In this document: positions 50,342 to 60,152 of the stretch, piece after piece | Position numbering within the stretch: the first letter of the stretch is position 1 | Layout of the letters: every line of letters starts with the position of its first letter | From: Rhabditoides inermis | Taxonomy: Eukaryota; Nematoda; Chromadorea; Rhabditida; Rhabditidae | NCBI GenBank assembly: GCA_963966185.1 | Contig: CAWZYM010000247.1 | Coordinates: 55,001 to 119,000, forward strand | Direction: 5' to 3' | Length of the DNA stretch: 64,000 nt | Position numbers and translations under genes: made by a program | Notes under the pieces: generated by a model | What the model saw: only the letters and a program-made list of their open reading frames with translations | The model's database searches: none | What the model was told of the DNA's origin: nothing

Positions 50342-53300
50342 CCTGTCTACTCCCTACATACCACATGAGTGCCGATATCCACTTCATAATGATCGCATCG
50401 AGAACAATGAAGAAGTTGATCATCAGACGGGCCTGAAGTTGACTTCAGTATCTATATCGTGATTGCATATCAGATTTTCTTACAATCAGAAATTCTTCTT
50501 CATTCACTTATGATCTGCAAAACATTGCATCAGAGTTCATCAAAATCGAAAAAGCTCACTTGTTCTCCCAGGATGGAGAGAATCACACCGAATCCAGTAC
50601 AGAAGACGATCAGACCTGCAAAATTGCTACCTTATCCCTCATTCGAGCAACCTCGTTTTTCGCTTTTGATTTGCAATGCATTTTCATCATGGGTTTCTGT
50701 GTGCAAGAGTGCTCTGAACTCTTCAACTCGCGTAACTCGATGAGTTAGCAATCATCGTAGGCTCTAATCCTTGATCATCTATTCATCTGCAAGGAACACT
50801 CGTGACAGTGCGGGCGCGTGGACCAGGACGGTAATCGAATCGCGTCGGCATGCTCCTCGATCGGTCGCCTTCTACAGTGTCACTTGGACAGTGTTGGCGG
50901 AGCGCGATGACCAACTCGATGCACACCTATCTCAACGACTTCACATTCGACCGCAGTCCGCTGCAGTGGGTTCTCATCTCCGGCTTGTGTGTCATCATAT
51001 TCGTCGCGTTCGTTCTCAACGCACTCTTCGTTGCACTTCTCATCAGGGCAAGAAACAAAAGGATGAGTGTGAGTTGAAATGCAGTCCACAAGATCTGTTT
51101 TTGCAGGGCCGCTACTGGCGCATAGTGTGGCAGGTCGGTTTCTGTAACATGATTCACACTCTGTTTCACTTGATCTCAACCATTCCGCAACTGCTCACCG
51201 AGTTGGTGGAAAGTTTCTGGTCAACATATTGACCTGTGTGTTACAGCACCTTTCCCTACGACACGTACATACGTATCACTAACGTGATGAAATATTTTTC
51301 GAGCCACGGCATTATATTCTTTCTCTTTTTCATCGCGCTCAATCGATTTGCAATATTCGTGATCAAACCACTGGAAAAGTTGCTATTTTCTACGTGAGTT
51401 GCAACAAAATATGCATGTACAATAGTCGAATGGAAAACTTTTTTTTCAGTCGAACTCGTCTTTACATGTGTGTTACTTTCATCTGGTGTTATGCACTATT
51501 CTTTGCTACTACTTCGTTATGGGTACGCTGCACGTGAGTAGTGTTTCTGTTTTGTAACTGCTTTCTAACCAAGTAAAAAAAGTATTCATAGACGAACATT
51601 CAACGAAACGTTGAATGAGTTCATTTATTCTTGTTCTTATTTTGATGCAGCTATAACAATAATTCAGGTGTGCTATTTTGTTCTTCGATTGTGAATTAGA
51701 CGCACAGTTTCAGATAGCTATTGCCCACAACACGTACCTACCATGGCTATCGTGTATTTTATATGTTTCTGTATTCGTGTCGTTGAGAAAACAGAGAAAG
51801 GTGAGTTTAAGCAATTCCAATAACACTCTAGCCATTTTCCAGGCGTTGATCAGCAATAATAAACCGAAGATGCAGTGGAATGCGGAAACACGGCTTTTGC
51901 TGCAGTCGATTGTGATAACATTAGGACGCATGGTCAACATTGAAAAAACAAATAAACACTCTTTTCGATGTTCTAGTACCCTTTTTCAGTTCACCCAACT
52001 GTGTCACAGCCTGATTGTCGAAATCGACACTTCGGCCGGTCAGCAGACAGTATTCCTTGTCATATACTTCTACATGGATGTGTTCTTCTCGTTCCTTCTC
52101 CCTCTCTCAGTCGTTCAAATCAGTCACGACATGCGCAAAGGTGTTGTCTTTTCTTGAACATCATGAGTACTCTGATTCAGAAATCTGCAGCGTTTTCTAT
52201 GGCGGCAGCTCGACAGTCGCGATAAGCACGACGCGAGCTAGTGCATCCACCAGAGCAACATTGCGTGCATTTAGGTGAAAAAAAAGATGAAATGTATGAT
52301 AAATTGCAATGCCGCGGAACAACAAACTGTACTAGGGAACAAAAGATAAAGTAGCGCGTAAACACGAGATGAAAACAAATGAACTGGCTGCGGTCAAAAG
52401 ACGCATGTGGCGCGGGATGCATACTCTGGGAAAAATAGCAGACTGGCAATGCGTGTTGTGCATCACTCACCCAGCACGTTCATCTCGTTGGTGTAGGTGA
52501 GGTGGGGCTTGTTGATCTCCGTGATGTTCGGCACGGTGCCGTTCGGCAGCTTCACTACCTGCAACCTCCACGTCCGCTTCGAGAATAATAGAGGGAGAGA
52601 AAAGAGAGAGAAGAGAAAGGGAGGGAGAGAGAGATAGAGAGAGTGGTACCACCTAAGCGGAAACAGACTAGAGAAGTACCACCAAGGCCATACAGCAAGT
52701 ACACAAGCAGGCACAATGGTTTATCAGAGTGTGATTGCAATCGGGGTTGGTTCTGGACGTCGAGGGACGTAGAGGGTCGAGGGACGGGCGACGAGGGTCG
52801 AGGGGGACTCCGAGGGGAGCAGGGGCCCAGAGAAGGCGGTGGCGAGAGAATGCCCAGACGAGGCCACGCGGCCGCTATTTACGTCGTTTGCCAGACATGA
52901 TAATCACCGAGTTGCGTCCTTTCGCTGGTTAGCATCGTTAGTCGAATGAGTGATATTTGCATATTCAAATGAGGTCGTTTCGTCGTTCCACGACACTCCC
53001 CCCTTTACAAGCGAAAAAGACAAGTTGTATACGCTGCGACTGGTGCTCTATTTGAATATGCAAATCCGATATTGCATGTATTGCTTGTATGTTTGCGACT
53101 ATTGGTGAATGGTCGTATTATAATATCGAACATGTTTAGCTCAAAAAAAGAGCTTTTGGAAAGAGAAAGGATCATTTGACTGCCCGATTCGCGAACAGAG
53201 TCTACTCGATGGTATCCACCTCTCGGCGGGCAACGAGTCTTTCACGTGCTCTACTAAGGCCGACTTTGCCTAGGCCGTTCAAACACAATAGTGACTCTCT

Positions 53301-56300
53301 GCTCGGCTCTGTGTGTGGGAACAACACACAGAGTTACAATCGGGAACATCATACCCGGATCTCACTTATTATGGGAAACATGATCAATATGCTGTCCTGT
53401 TTAGCGGACAAATACAAGAAAATATCGGATGTTTTCTCAATCGATATGGGGTTTTTTGTTGGATGCATTTTGATTAGCGAAGTCTTTAGCAATCGGATAG
53501 TGGTTTGTCTGATGGCACGATAGCGGAACGATTGCTCGATTCGGGTTCTTCATCGGGTTCTTCATCTGCATCCTGCACGCCTTGTCCATGTGGTCCTTCC
53601 ATCCTACAGGGTTCCTTCTTGTCCATCTATTTCGAGTGCCGGTGTTGAGTCGTGTGTCGTTCTCCTTGTGATCGAATACGGTGCCGTGAGTGCGAAAGCA
53701 GATGCTCTTCGTGTGATAGTGATAGTGACGCGTCTTGGACAGACAATCTGACGAGTTGTGGCCTCTTCCGCAATAACGACAGTTCTCAGGTATCATATGG
53801 CAGTTTTTGGCCGAATGAGTGACCGAGTAGCACTTGAGACAGGCAGTGTTCGTCTTCGCTATCTGATAGCGGACTGTCTTCGATGTGATCACATCGCACG
53901 TTAGAGACGTGTGGTTGGTTGAGCTGCAGAACAGACATGCGCTCGTGTGGTGCACGCTTCCCCCTTCTCCAACGTTGACGTGGGTCGTGAGAGAGCGGAT
54001 GGTACCGCTTGTCGTTTGAGGTATCACATGTTGTTCTGTCGCAAGATACTCTTCCATTCGCAAGATGGTGTGCAAATGACCCTGGATTTCTTCGTCAGAC
54101 GACCAGATCATTCCACTTCCATCTCGGATATTTCCCCACGCTGCGTACACATGCTACGCATGCGTGGACGCAAAAGCGGCTCAAGTGTGCGTGTGTTCGT
54201 TGCACACGCACACAAGTCTTCTACGCAAAACAGAGTGCGTGAGCGCATCGGTCGGTGGTAAAACGGTACTGGAAATTTAAAAATAGTTGAACGTTAAATA
54301 TCATTTTGAAACTGATCATAGAATAGTAATACACATCATAAAAATAACGTTTTCATTTATTTCAATTTTGCAAAACAAATTGAAAACCGCGGGGATCGAA
54401 CCCACAACAGTCCGGATTACCACGCTAGCTCACTACCTCCTGAGCAATGCTCGTTGATACAAAGAGATGAGCAGGGCGCACCTAAGTACGCTGATTCTCT
54501 TGCGAGTTTTCTCTACGCATGTGAGGAATGCGTGAAGCTCGTCTCACTCGCCCCAATTCGCGCGTCGGCCGGTCTGCCATCCACGCATGTGAACAGTGCG
54601 TAGAATGCCTCACTCGATCTTCACATGCGTGGCACTGTCAAGTTTTGGGTACGCAGTGTGAGAATTTACCTGAGATGTTTCGTCAAGTTCATTTTCGCAA
54701 CTTTTCGCTGAATGCGCGGTGGGAGAGTGCGAAACAATTCAGAGGTTCTGGGAGGGACGATTGAGCCAGGAATACTGAGTTCACTGAGCTTTGTCATGAT
54801 GACAATGTCTTCGTATCGCTCACGTAGCTCAGTCACGGTACACGTATCGTTGAGTGGTCGCATAGCTCTCACCAACTTCTGCAGATGCAGATTGTACGAG
54901 GGAGAGTGGAAGAATCGCTCTTTGAGGTATTTCACCGCCTCATCGAGTTGCTCCGCTCGTTTCGGAAGGATTGCCTTGAGACGCGCATCTTCGCACGAAT
55001 TGATCAGAAGGATAATCTTATCGATTGGATCCATACCGGGATGCTTATACACGAATGGCTCAAAGAGATCCCAGAAGCCGATGAACGACTTTAGGTCCGA
55101 GAACTTCGGTAAAACGGATTGGAAATCGATTGATGTCATATCATTATGTTGCCAATTTTTTTTATATTTAATAGATATAGGGCGCAGAGGCCAGAAAAAT
55201 GCGATTTCTCTTAATAGAATGTGTGGTCGCTCAGGACAGATATATCAATCGATTATCGATCGATAACAGATTCTCTCAGGTAGAACTTTCTCTGATTGCT
55301 TGCTCAATGTGCGTTTCACTGCTGGCTTACTGTAGGCTTGGGGTGTCTCTCTGTCTTTTGATTGACCACGGGTTCGTAATCCGAAGTGGTCCGATGCACC
55401 ATAAGCGGAAACAGACTAGAGAAGTACCACCAAGGCCATACAGCAAGTACACAAGCAGGCACAATGGTTTATCAGAGTGTGATTGCAATCGGGGTTGGTT
55501 CTGGACGTCGAGGGACGTAGAGGGTCGAGGGACGGGCGACGAGGGTCGAGGGGGACTCCGAGGGGAGCAGGGGCCCAGAGAAGGCGGTGGCGAGAGAATG
55601 CCCAGACGAGGCCACGCGGCCGCTATTTACGTCGTTTGCCAGACATGATAATCACCGAGTTGCGTCCTTTCGCTGGTTAGCATCGTTAGTCGAATGAGTG
55701 ATATTTGCATATTCAAATGAGGTCGTTTCGTCGTTCCACGACACCACCTGACCTTCGGCTTGCTGCTGACGTAGTAGGTCTGCACCTGCTGGAACGTTGC
55801 CTGGATGATGTTTTCCGGAAACATGTTCCTGCAAGCATCATGGTGTTTATTCTATGCTAGTACGACATTGGAAACAGTGGCTGTGTCACCTGATCTGATC
55901 CAAGAACGTGTCGAGTGTGGAGAGTGGTGTCTTCTCGAGTGTCCCCTCTCCGAGTGCGTGAATCAGCGCCGGGTCTCCGGGTTGAATCGACGACACAAGG
56001 ATGATGCCAGTCTGAAAAACCAGTATTTCCAGCAGTGAATGCAAATGTGTTCGAGAAGCGTTTTCATGACCCTGACTAAAGTTGGTGTTTCAAAAATAAT
56101 TGAGGCCACATACATATATGCTCGAAAGAGACTCGACAAGCTAATCGAATGAAGACGTACTTTATGAAAAATGAAAAAGGTACAAATGACGCACGAATGT
56201 GGAGAGGAAAGTGGTTGTCATGTAGTAGAAGATGGTCATCAGCCCGATCTTGCGCGCGTCCCTCGCACGCACTTGCGCCAGCGCTGCAACGAGAGCAACA

Positions 56301-56990
56301 ACATGATTTGCTTTCGATCAGGGACAAGTCTGTTAGAGAACCAACAGTGATTCAGTACACGGCCAAACAGTATGTGTTGGTGGCGTTTCGAAACACCTGA
56401 TTTCATAGGCATTATAGTTGCACTGTTTGTACGATGAATGGTGTACTTATAATAACACTGGGCTGAACCTACCGAAATTGACGATGTGATACATCAATTC
56501 ATAAATCATAACACAATTAGTTGTTACCCACCAGATATGACGGATGAAATAATGAGGGGAAGGATCATCATTTCGACGATCTGCATGAAAATCTCTCCAG
56601 GAAAGCCGATCAGGGAAATCGTGTCATTGCTGCAAGAGTATGGGTATGAATCAATTGTTTTCGCTTCTTGGAGAGATGAAGTGTATGAAAATTGAAAAGT
56701 TGGCGGTTTGTTTGCGAACCTTGTTTTGTTGCTGTTTCACAACGTGCTCAACACAGTTTCCATTTGTGTTTGCACTCACACAAATTGGTCGCACACTTGC
56801 AGCGTGCGTTTTTCCATGCATATCACAAACATAATTCGAAAGATTGAACCCTATTTGGAAAAAAGAAAGAAGAAAAAAGAAAAGAGAGCTCTCACCTAGG
56901 ATTGAAGGGTCGAATGACGAATCCCAGTACTACACCGACCACGACACATTCTATGGTCAGTACAAGAAGGAGGTCCTTCTTCATGCCCAT
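46136..56990 (-). CDS. Excitatory amino acid transporter (SLC1/EAAT family), divergent motifs
   Basis: Sodium-coupled glutamate/aspartate uptake carrier of the plasma membrane. Coding exons: 56896-56990, 56532-56629, 56195-56283, 55890-56011, 55753-55828, 52471-52558, 50560-50615, 50362-50432, 50094-50180, 49855-49932, 49454-49522, 48951-49053, 48381-48472, 47752-47883, 47393-47465, 47267-47324, 47068-47129, 46391-46555, 46136-46201. They give 559 aa with all phases matching. The large extracellular loop has two N-glycosylation sequons (NGT, NIT). Substrate-binding DRIRT (Asp about 420, Arg about 423) in helix 8 is kept. Three signatures differ from typical EAATs: GTSSSSATLP reads GTASSGATLP (306-315), NMDGT reads TMDGT (343-347), and GIPQAG reads SVPAG, one residue shorter (387-391). 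The exon at 46391-46555 can be read through to a stop six bases on. An LTR element lies in intron 5 and a receptor gene in intron 6. The first exon begins after TTTCAG at 57020. Confidence 0.95.
47486..47526. repeat. (GA)n microsatellite
   Basis: A GA run of about 40 bases, about 20 bases upstream (in the sense of the transporter) of the acceptor of exon 47393-47465. Confidence 0.95.
48894..48942. repeat. (GA)n microsatellite
   Basis: About 49 bases of GA repeat, starting within 10 bases of the donor of transporter exon 48951-49053. Confidence 0.95.
49941..49992. repeat. (CT)n microsatellite with T run
   Basis: 40 bases of CT repeat followed by 12 T, starting eight bases from the acceptor of transporter exon 49855-49932. 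Confidence 0.95.
50201..50340. repeat. (CT)n microsatellite with TACTCTC subrepeats
   Basis: About 140 bases: about 60 bases of pure CT, then several copies of CTCTCTA, then CT again. It fills most of the intron between transporter exons 50094-50180 and 50362-50432. Confidence 0.97.
50907..52278 (+). CDS. Nematode serpentine (7TM) chemoreceptor-like GPCR, nested in the transporter gene
   Basis: Exons: 50907-51068, 51107-51219, 51247-51393, 51450-51533, 51668-51800, 51843-51932, 51990-52140, 52181-52278, about 325 aa, phases matching. The chain shows seven hydrophobic segments, starting with [38 protein letters not shown] is the helix-3 signature of nematode SR receptors, and [19 protein letters not shown] lies near the end. 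I cannot assign the subfamily (srv- or srx-like). The gene lies entirely within intron 6 of the glutamate transporter, on the opposite strand. The junction between exons 2 and 3 is odd: the exon frame is continuous but interrupted by a TGA that is removed only if a 27-base GT-AG intron (51220-51246) is spliced, or if a later acceptor (about 51307) is used with loss of about 20 residues. It may therefore be a pseudogene. Confidence 0.8.
52654..52995 (-). repeat. 3' LTR of the BEL/Pao-type element
   Basis: 342 bases, identical to 55402-55743. In the element's orientation it begins TGTCGTGG and ends CGCTTA, so the usual final CA is absent. Confidence 0.93.
52996..53006 (-). other. Polypurine tract
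   Basis: AAAGGGGGGAG on the minus strand directly precedes the 3' LTR, as expected for priming of plus-strand DNA synthesis. Confidence 0.85.
53437..54150 (-). pseudogene. gag-like frame, C-terminal part with three zinc knuckles
   Basis: About 237 codons open on the minus strand, without an ATG start (the first possible start is GTG). Three knuckles follow one another: two of the form C-x2-C-x4-H-x4-C ([14 protein letters not shown] and [14 protein letters not shown]) and one C-x2-C-x3-H-x4-C ([13 protein letters not shown]). These bind nucleic acid in gag proteins of BEL/Pao elements. The frame is separated from the N-terminal part by an insertion of about 0.5 kb and the two are not in the same reading frame. 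Confidence 0.8.
54137..54661. mobile_element. Insertion inside the gag region, with short inverted ends and a tRNA-like sequence
   Basis: The ends CACGCTGCGTAC and (reverse complement) CACACTGCGTAC are inverted repeats. Imperfect copies of GGGAAAT/GGTAAAT next to them may be a target duplication. Inside, the minus strand has a tRNA-like segment (about 54385-54455) with a B box GGGTTCGATCCCC. It interrupts the gag frame. An alternative reading is a spliced intron, since a good donor AG|GTAAAT lies at its start, but no acceptor restores the frame. Confidence 0.5.
54666..55139 (-). pseudogene. gag-like frame, N-terminal part (DUF1759-like)
   Basis: 157 codons from an ATG at 55139. The stretch [20 protein letters not shown], followed by [18 protein letters not shown] and VKYLKERFF, has the pattern of the gag-like domain found in BEL/Pao polyproteins. 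The frame stops at TAA where the inserted segment begins. Confidence 0.8.
55391..55401 (-). other. Primer-binding site
   Basis: TGGTGCATCGG on the minus strand starts directly after the 5' LTR. It is complementary to a tRNA 3' end CCGATGCA-CCA, which from memory fits glycine tRNA (GCC). Confidence 0.75.
55402..55743 (-). repeat. 5' LTR of the BEL/Pao-type element
   Basis: Identical to the copy at 52654-52995. Its outer end lies nine bases from a splice donor of the glutamate transporter gene. Confidence 0.93.
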
Positions 56991-57020
56991 TTCGAGAAGT
57001 GGAGCGCGAAAAGGTTGCCT

Positions 57021-57762
57021 CTGAAAGTGCTACAAAATCATGCCAGCATACTTTCATTAAAATTTGGATTTTTTATCAACAGTCGAAAAATGATCTCGAT
57101 AAAATGCATTTACGAGCAGATAAAAACATAGTGAGCGCTAGTAGCACATTGGTCAATGCCGCTAGCTTGTTACCGCCGGAAGGCATAATCACAAAATATC
57201 AAAAGTCCACCGCTTGCTATCACGGCTATCAAATCACATGTCGACTTACCGGCTGCGGGGGCGAAGTCAACAATCAGTCGCGGCTTCCTCCTCTCGCGAC
57301 CCAATTAGCGAGTGATAAGCACAGGTAGCCGACGAGTGCTGTAGCGGTGGTGTTTGTACGTGTGGTATCGAGTGGTATAGAGAGGGATAGGGGTATGTAT
57401 GTGATAGTCCTAATCGGGTCTCTCTGCGTGCGTCAGAAAACCTGCCGCCGCGACCATATGCAACTCCTGATCAGCATAAGTGTAAGTCGAGAGAGAGGCA
57501 CGCGCGTCATTCGCGCCCTCCACGCAGACATTTTGGATTGCTCTGAAACAATGTAATCCAAATCGATGTACTGTTGAACATGAACCCACAAAGCGTTTTT
57601 TTTAGGGAGAAACATTCACAATCACAGACTCGAAGTCGGTTTGCGATTATTTTAGTCTTTGAACGCACCTTTTTTTTCTGCGCATAGTTTGGCTTTTCAC
57701 AGTTTGTCGTGTCTGCACTGCCCACTGCACTCAAGTACCCTCACAAAGTCGTCTCATCCACC
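57021..57762. other. Region upstream of the glutamate transporter
   Basis: An ATG-started minus-strand frame at about 57125-57185 ends at a GTAAAT donor but does not join in frame to the first transporter exon. I see no other coding signal. The promoter of the transporter should lie here. Confidence 0.5.
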
Positions 57763-57834
57763 AGCAGCGTGGCGCAGTGGAAGCGTGCTGGGCCCATAAC
57801 CCAGAGGTCAGTGGATCGAAACCACTCGCTGCTA
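57763..57834 (+). tRNA. Initiator tRNA-Met (CAT)
   Basis: 72 bases. The acceptor arm AGCAGCG pairs with CGCTGCT, followed by discriminator A. The D arm is GGCGCAGTGGAAGCG. The anticodon arm carries CAT in loop CCCATAA with the three G-C pairs (GGG/CCC) typical of initiators. The T arm has loop ATCGAAA in place of TTCGAAT, another eukaryotic initiator trait. Confidence 0.96.
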
Positions 57835-58327
57835 ATTCTTTAGCTTGACTGAAAATTCCGAGAGCTCAAACAATGCACTTTCACGTTGTGTTTAATGTGT
57901 GAGTGCGTGAAACGCATCATATTTGTATTGGTGTGAATTTCAACGATAAAAATACATGTCTTATCGCTTAAAAGTACTCACCTAAATGTAAATATAGTGG
58001 ATTTATCGTTACGGATTGCAACAAGTTTACAATTATTAACACGAATAGAGAGAGAGAGAGAGAGAGAGAAAGAGGGAGAGAGAGAGAGAGAGAAGTTCAA
58101 AGAACGCAGGTAAGTGTTACTTTAGTCTTTCTCACTTTACGTGAGTTGTTTCAAACGATTTTTAATGACCATCAAACCTGAACGTCAACGATGTTAAAAC
58201 TAAATGTCATGTAAAAATAAATATTTCACCAATTACACTAATACGCACTTTTTGTGAGACATTTATAAGCAGTCCCTAGTGGTTGGTACAAAAGCCTTCA
58301 CAGCGTGTGCATTTCAATAACAACGAG
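57835..58327. other. Short intergenic region between tRNA and chemoreceptor
   Basis: It contains a GA tract (58047-58093) and presumably the chemoreceptor promoter. No exon is seen. Confidence 0.6.
58047..58093. repeat. (GA)n microsatellite
   Basis: About 47 bases of GA repeat with two short interruptions. Confidence 0.95.
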
Positions 58328-60031
58328 ATGTGGTCGCCGCACGTGCACGTTGTCGTGGCGTTCGTCACGTCGGCGCTGTCCATGGTCTTCAATCTGTTCC
58401 TCCTGCTGGTCCTTCGCAAGTCCACCACCCACTCGATCACACCGCAGTACCGCTACCTACTCGGCATTTTCGCTCTCGTCAATATATTCTATGCAGTCAC
58501 AAACATCCTTGCCGCGCCGGTAGGCACTCACATTTACACTACCTGAATAGGAAAACAATCAACACGCAATACGATAGGAACATGTTTAAAAGCAGAGTGG
58601 CGTTTGCAATTAGCTTTCATAAACTTTAGTTTTCTTATCGAGTACCTATCCACTTGTCATGTACCGATTTTAAAAGAAGTCGCCACTGTAGCTTCAATCA
58701 GCTTCGTTTCTTTTTGAGGTTACAAAATTTGTATTTGTTCCGATTCTTTTGAAATGCAAAAGGAAAACAAATCTAATTGGTGCTTTATGGAATACATGAA
58801 ACTCTGATTACTGATGTCACTCACTTGTTAGGTGAGCGTGACTGGATTCGACGCGTACATGTTGATCTCGATATCCCCGGTGATCAGTGGATGGAACAGG
58901 ACGCCTTTCCTATTGGCATTCGCAGCGACGTTCATTCTCTGCCTGCTGTCTCTCTCATTCCAGTTCATCTATCGATACATTGTCATTTGCAAGTGAGTGT
59001 ACGTACGAACATCGTCGTTTCCTAAACCGCCACGTACGCAGACCGCAATACATTGCGCTACTTTCCCGCTACGTATTTCTGTATTTTGTATGTTCCGCTT
59101 GTTTTGTTGCTACGTACCTGTACACGGTATATGTTGGGTCTACGCCAGCAAACGTGATACATCAAGTAAGAACACCACATGCAAGCTAATATCTGACACA
59201 ATACTTTTTCAGATCGCTCCTCACATTAATGAGCAGTACGGGATAGACTCGATGGGAGATGGTGTGTTGGGCTTTCAGTACAGAATAGTGAGTGCACAAG
59301 TATAATGTAGCAGCAAAGTTCATGACTCACAGAACTCTACGACTGGTAGTGCTTTCTACAACAACGCGATCTTTGGAGTGGTTGGGACAGTTTTTCAATT
59401 GGTAAAATATCACTTTTTTACTGAACGACGTCAATGATTGGTTTTAGGGAGTGCTAATGATCGCGATATTTGCCTCAACTGTTCAAATCACTCGTGCTTT
59501 TCACGGAAAAACGCTGTCGACAGGATTCCGTAAAATTCAAGCCCAACTCTTTCGAGCGCTCATCATACAGGTTTTTGAACAATGCCTTCATATTTTCTCG
59601 GTTTTTTAGGCGTTCGTCCCATTTTTCTTCAACTTTTTCCCGTTGTGTATCATCGTTTTACTTCCTTTCTTTCGAATCGAGTGTGCTTGGGACAAGGTGC
59701 GCTGTTGTTGTTGTGCATGCACGAGTTTGTTCTGGCAGGGTGTTGTCATGGCTATTTCGATCTATCCAATACTGGATCCACTCATTGTCATCTACTGTAT
59801 CCGGGAACTGCGCGAGGCGTCGAAACGAATATTCGATGGCAAGACTTTTTGTATTGTTTAAATCATATCGTGCGAATAGATTTTTGTGTCGAAAAAAATA
59901 ACACTTGATGAAACAATCATTTTGTAGGGACGTCGATCCTGGTGGCTTCTTCTCTAAGCGCGCAACCGGTGTCCAATACTTTCTTAAGTTCGTCTACGTC
60001 CAGAGTCTACAATGTTTCATCACACGCCTGA
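58328..60031 (+). CDS. Str-type seven-transmembrane chemoreceptor
   Basis: Exons: 58328-58519, 58832-58992, 59042-59165, 59213-59287, 59333-59401, 59448-59570, 59610-59696, 59739-59850, 59928-60031, 348 aa, phases matching. Helix 1 is followed by TPQYRYLLGIFALVNIFYAV, as in Str/Srj receptors. Further marks are FQFIYRYIVICKP after helix 3, IQAQLFRALIIQAFVPFFFN entering helix 6, and the helix-7 motif SIYPILDPLIVIYCIRELR. The C-terminal tail is Ser/Thr-rich and ends SSHA. If the last intron is retained, the protein stops at 59861 with 317 aa. Such receptors sense environmental or pheromone cues in sensory neurons; the ligand cannot be inferred. Confidence 0.92.
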
Positions 60032-60146
60032 GCAGAGAACTTGAATGCGGTGGTGTACGCAACGGGACAGTGGACTTGCATCTCGTACACTCTGTGTAAA
60101 GTTTCCAGGACTGTTTTGTGTTTTGTCTTTTTTGTCAAAGTAGTAA

Positions 60147-60152
60147 AATAAA
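60147..60152 (+). promoter_or_regulatory. Polyadenylation signal of the Str-type chemoreceptor
   Basis: AATAAA, about 115 bases after the stop at 60031. Confidence 0.5.

Larger units (their letters stand above)
52654..55743 (-). mobile_element. BEL/Pao-type LTR retrotransposon, gag-only, in transporter intron 5
   Basis: A complete LTR structure of 3090 bp on the minus strand: 5' LTR 55402-55743, primer-binding site 55391-55401, gag-like frames, polypurine tract 52996-53006, 3' LTR 52654-52995. The two 342-base LTRs are identical by eye. A 5-bp target duplication CCACC borders both ends (52649-52653 and 55744-55748). The gag frames match the Pao-type gag (a DUF1759-like region and zinc knuckles), but there is no protease, reverse transcriptase or integrase, so it must have been moved by enzymes from another copy. 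Insertion was nine bases after the donor of exon 55753-55828 and enlarged an intron of about 90 bases to about 3.2 kb. Confidence 0.92.

Noticed and set aside
51651..51698. A 17-base exon plus a 31-base intron in the nested receptor
   Set aside because: A single acceptor at 51667 (AATTCAG) gives a longer exon in the right frame ([15 protein letters not shown]), so the micro-exon is unnecessary.
53176..53523. Plus-strand 115-codon frame inside the LTR element
   Set aside because: It is antisense to the element's 3' internal region and has no family resemblance.
52643..55680. Two identical arginine- and glycine-rich frames near 52740-52932 and 55483-55680
   Set aside because: They are the same LTR sequence read twice; no evidence of a protein.
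57125..57185. Upstream first exon for the glutamate transporter
   Set aside because: Its donor is in phase 1, which would put the next exon out of the transporter frame.
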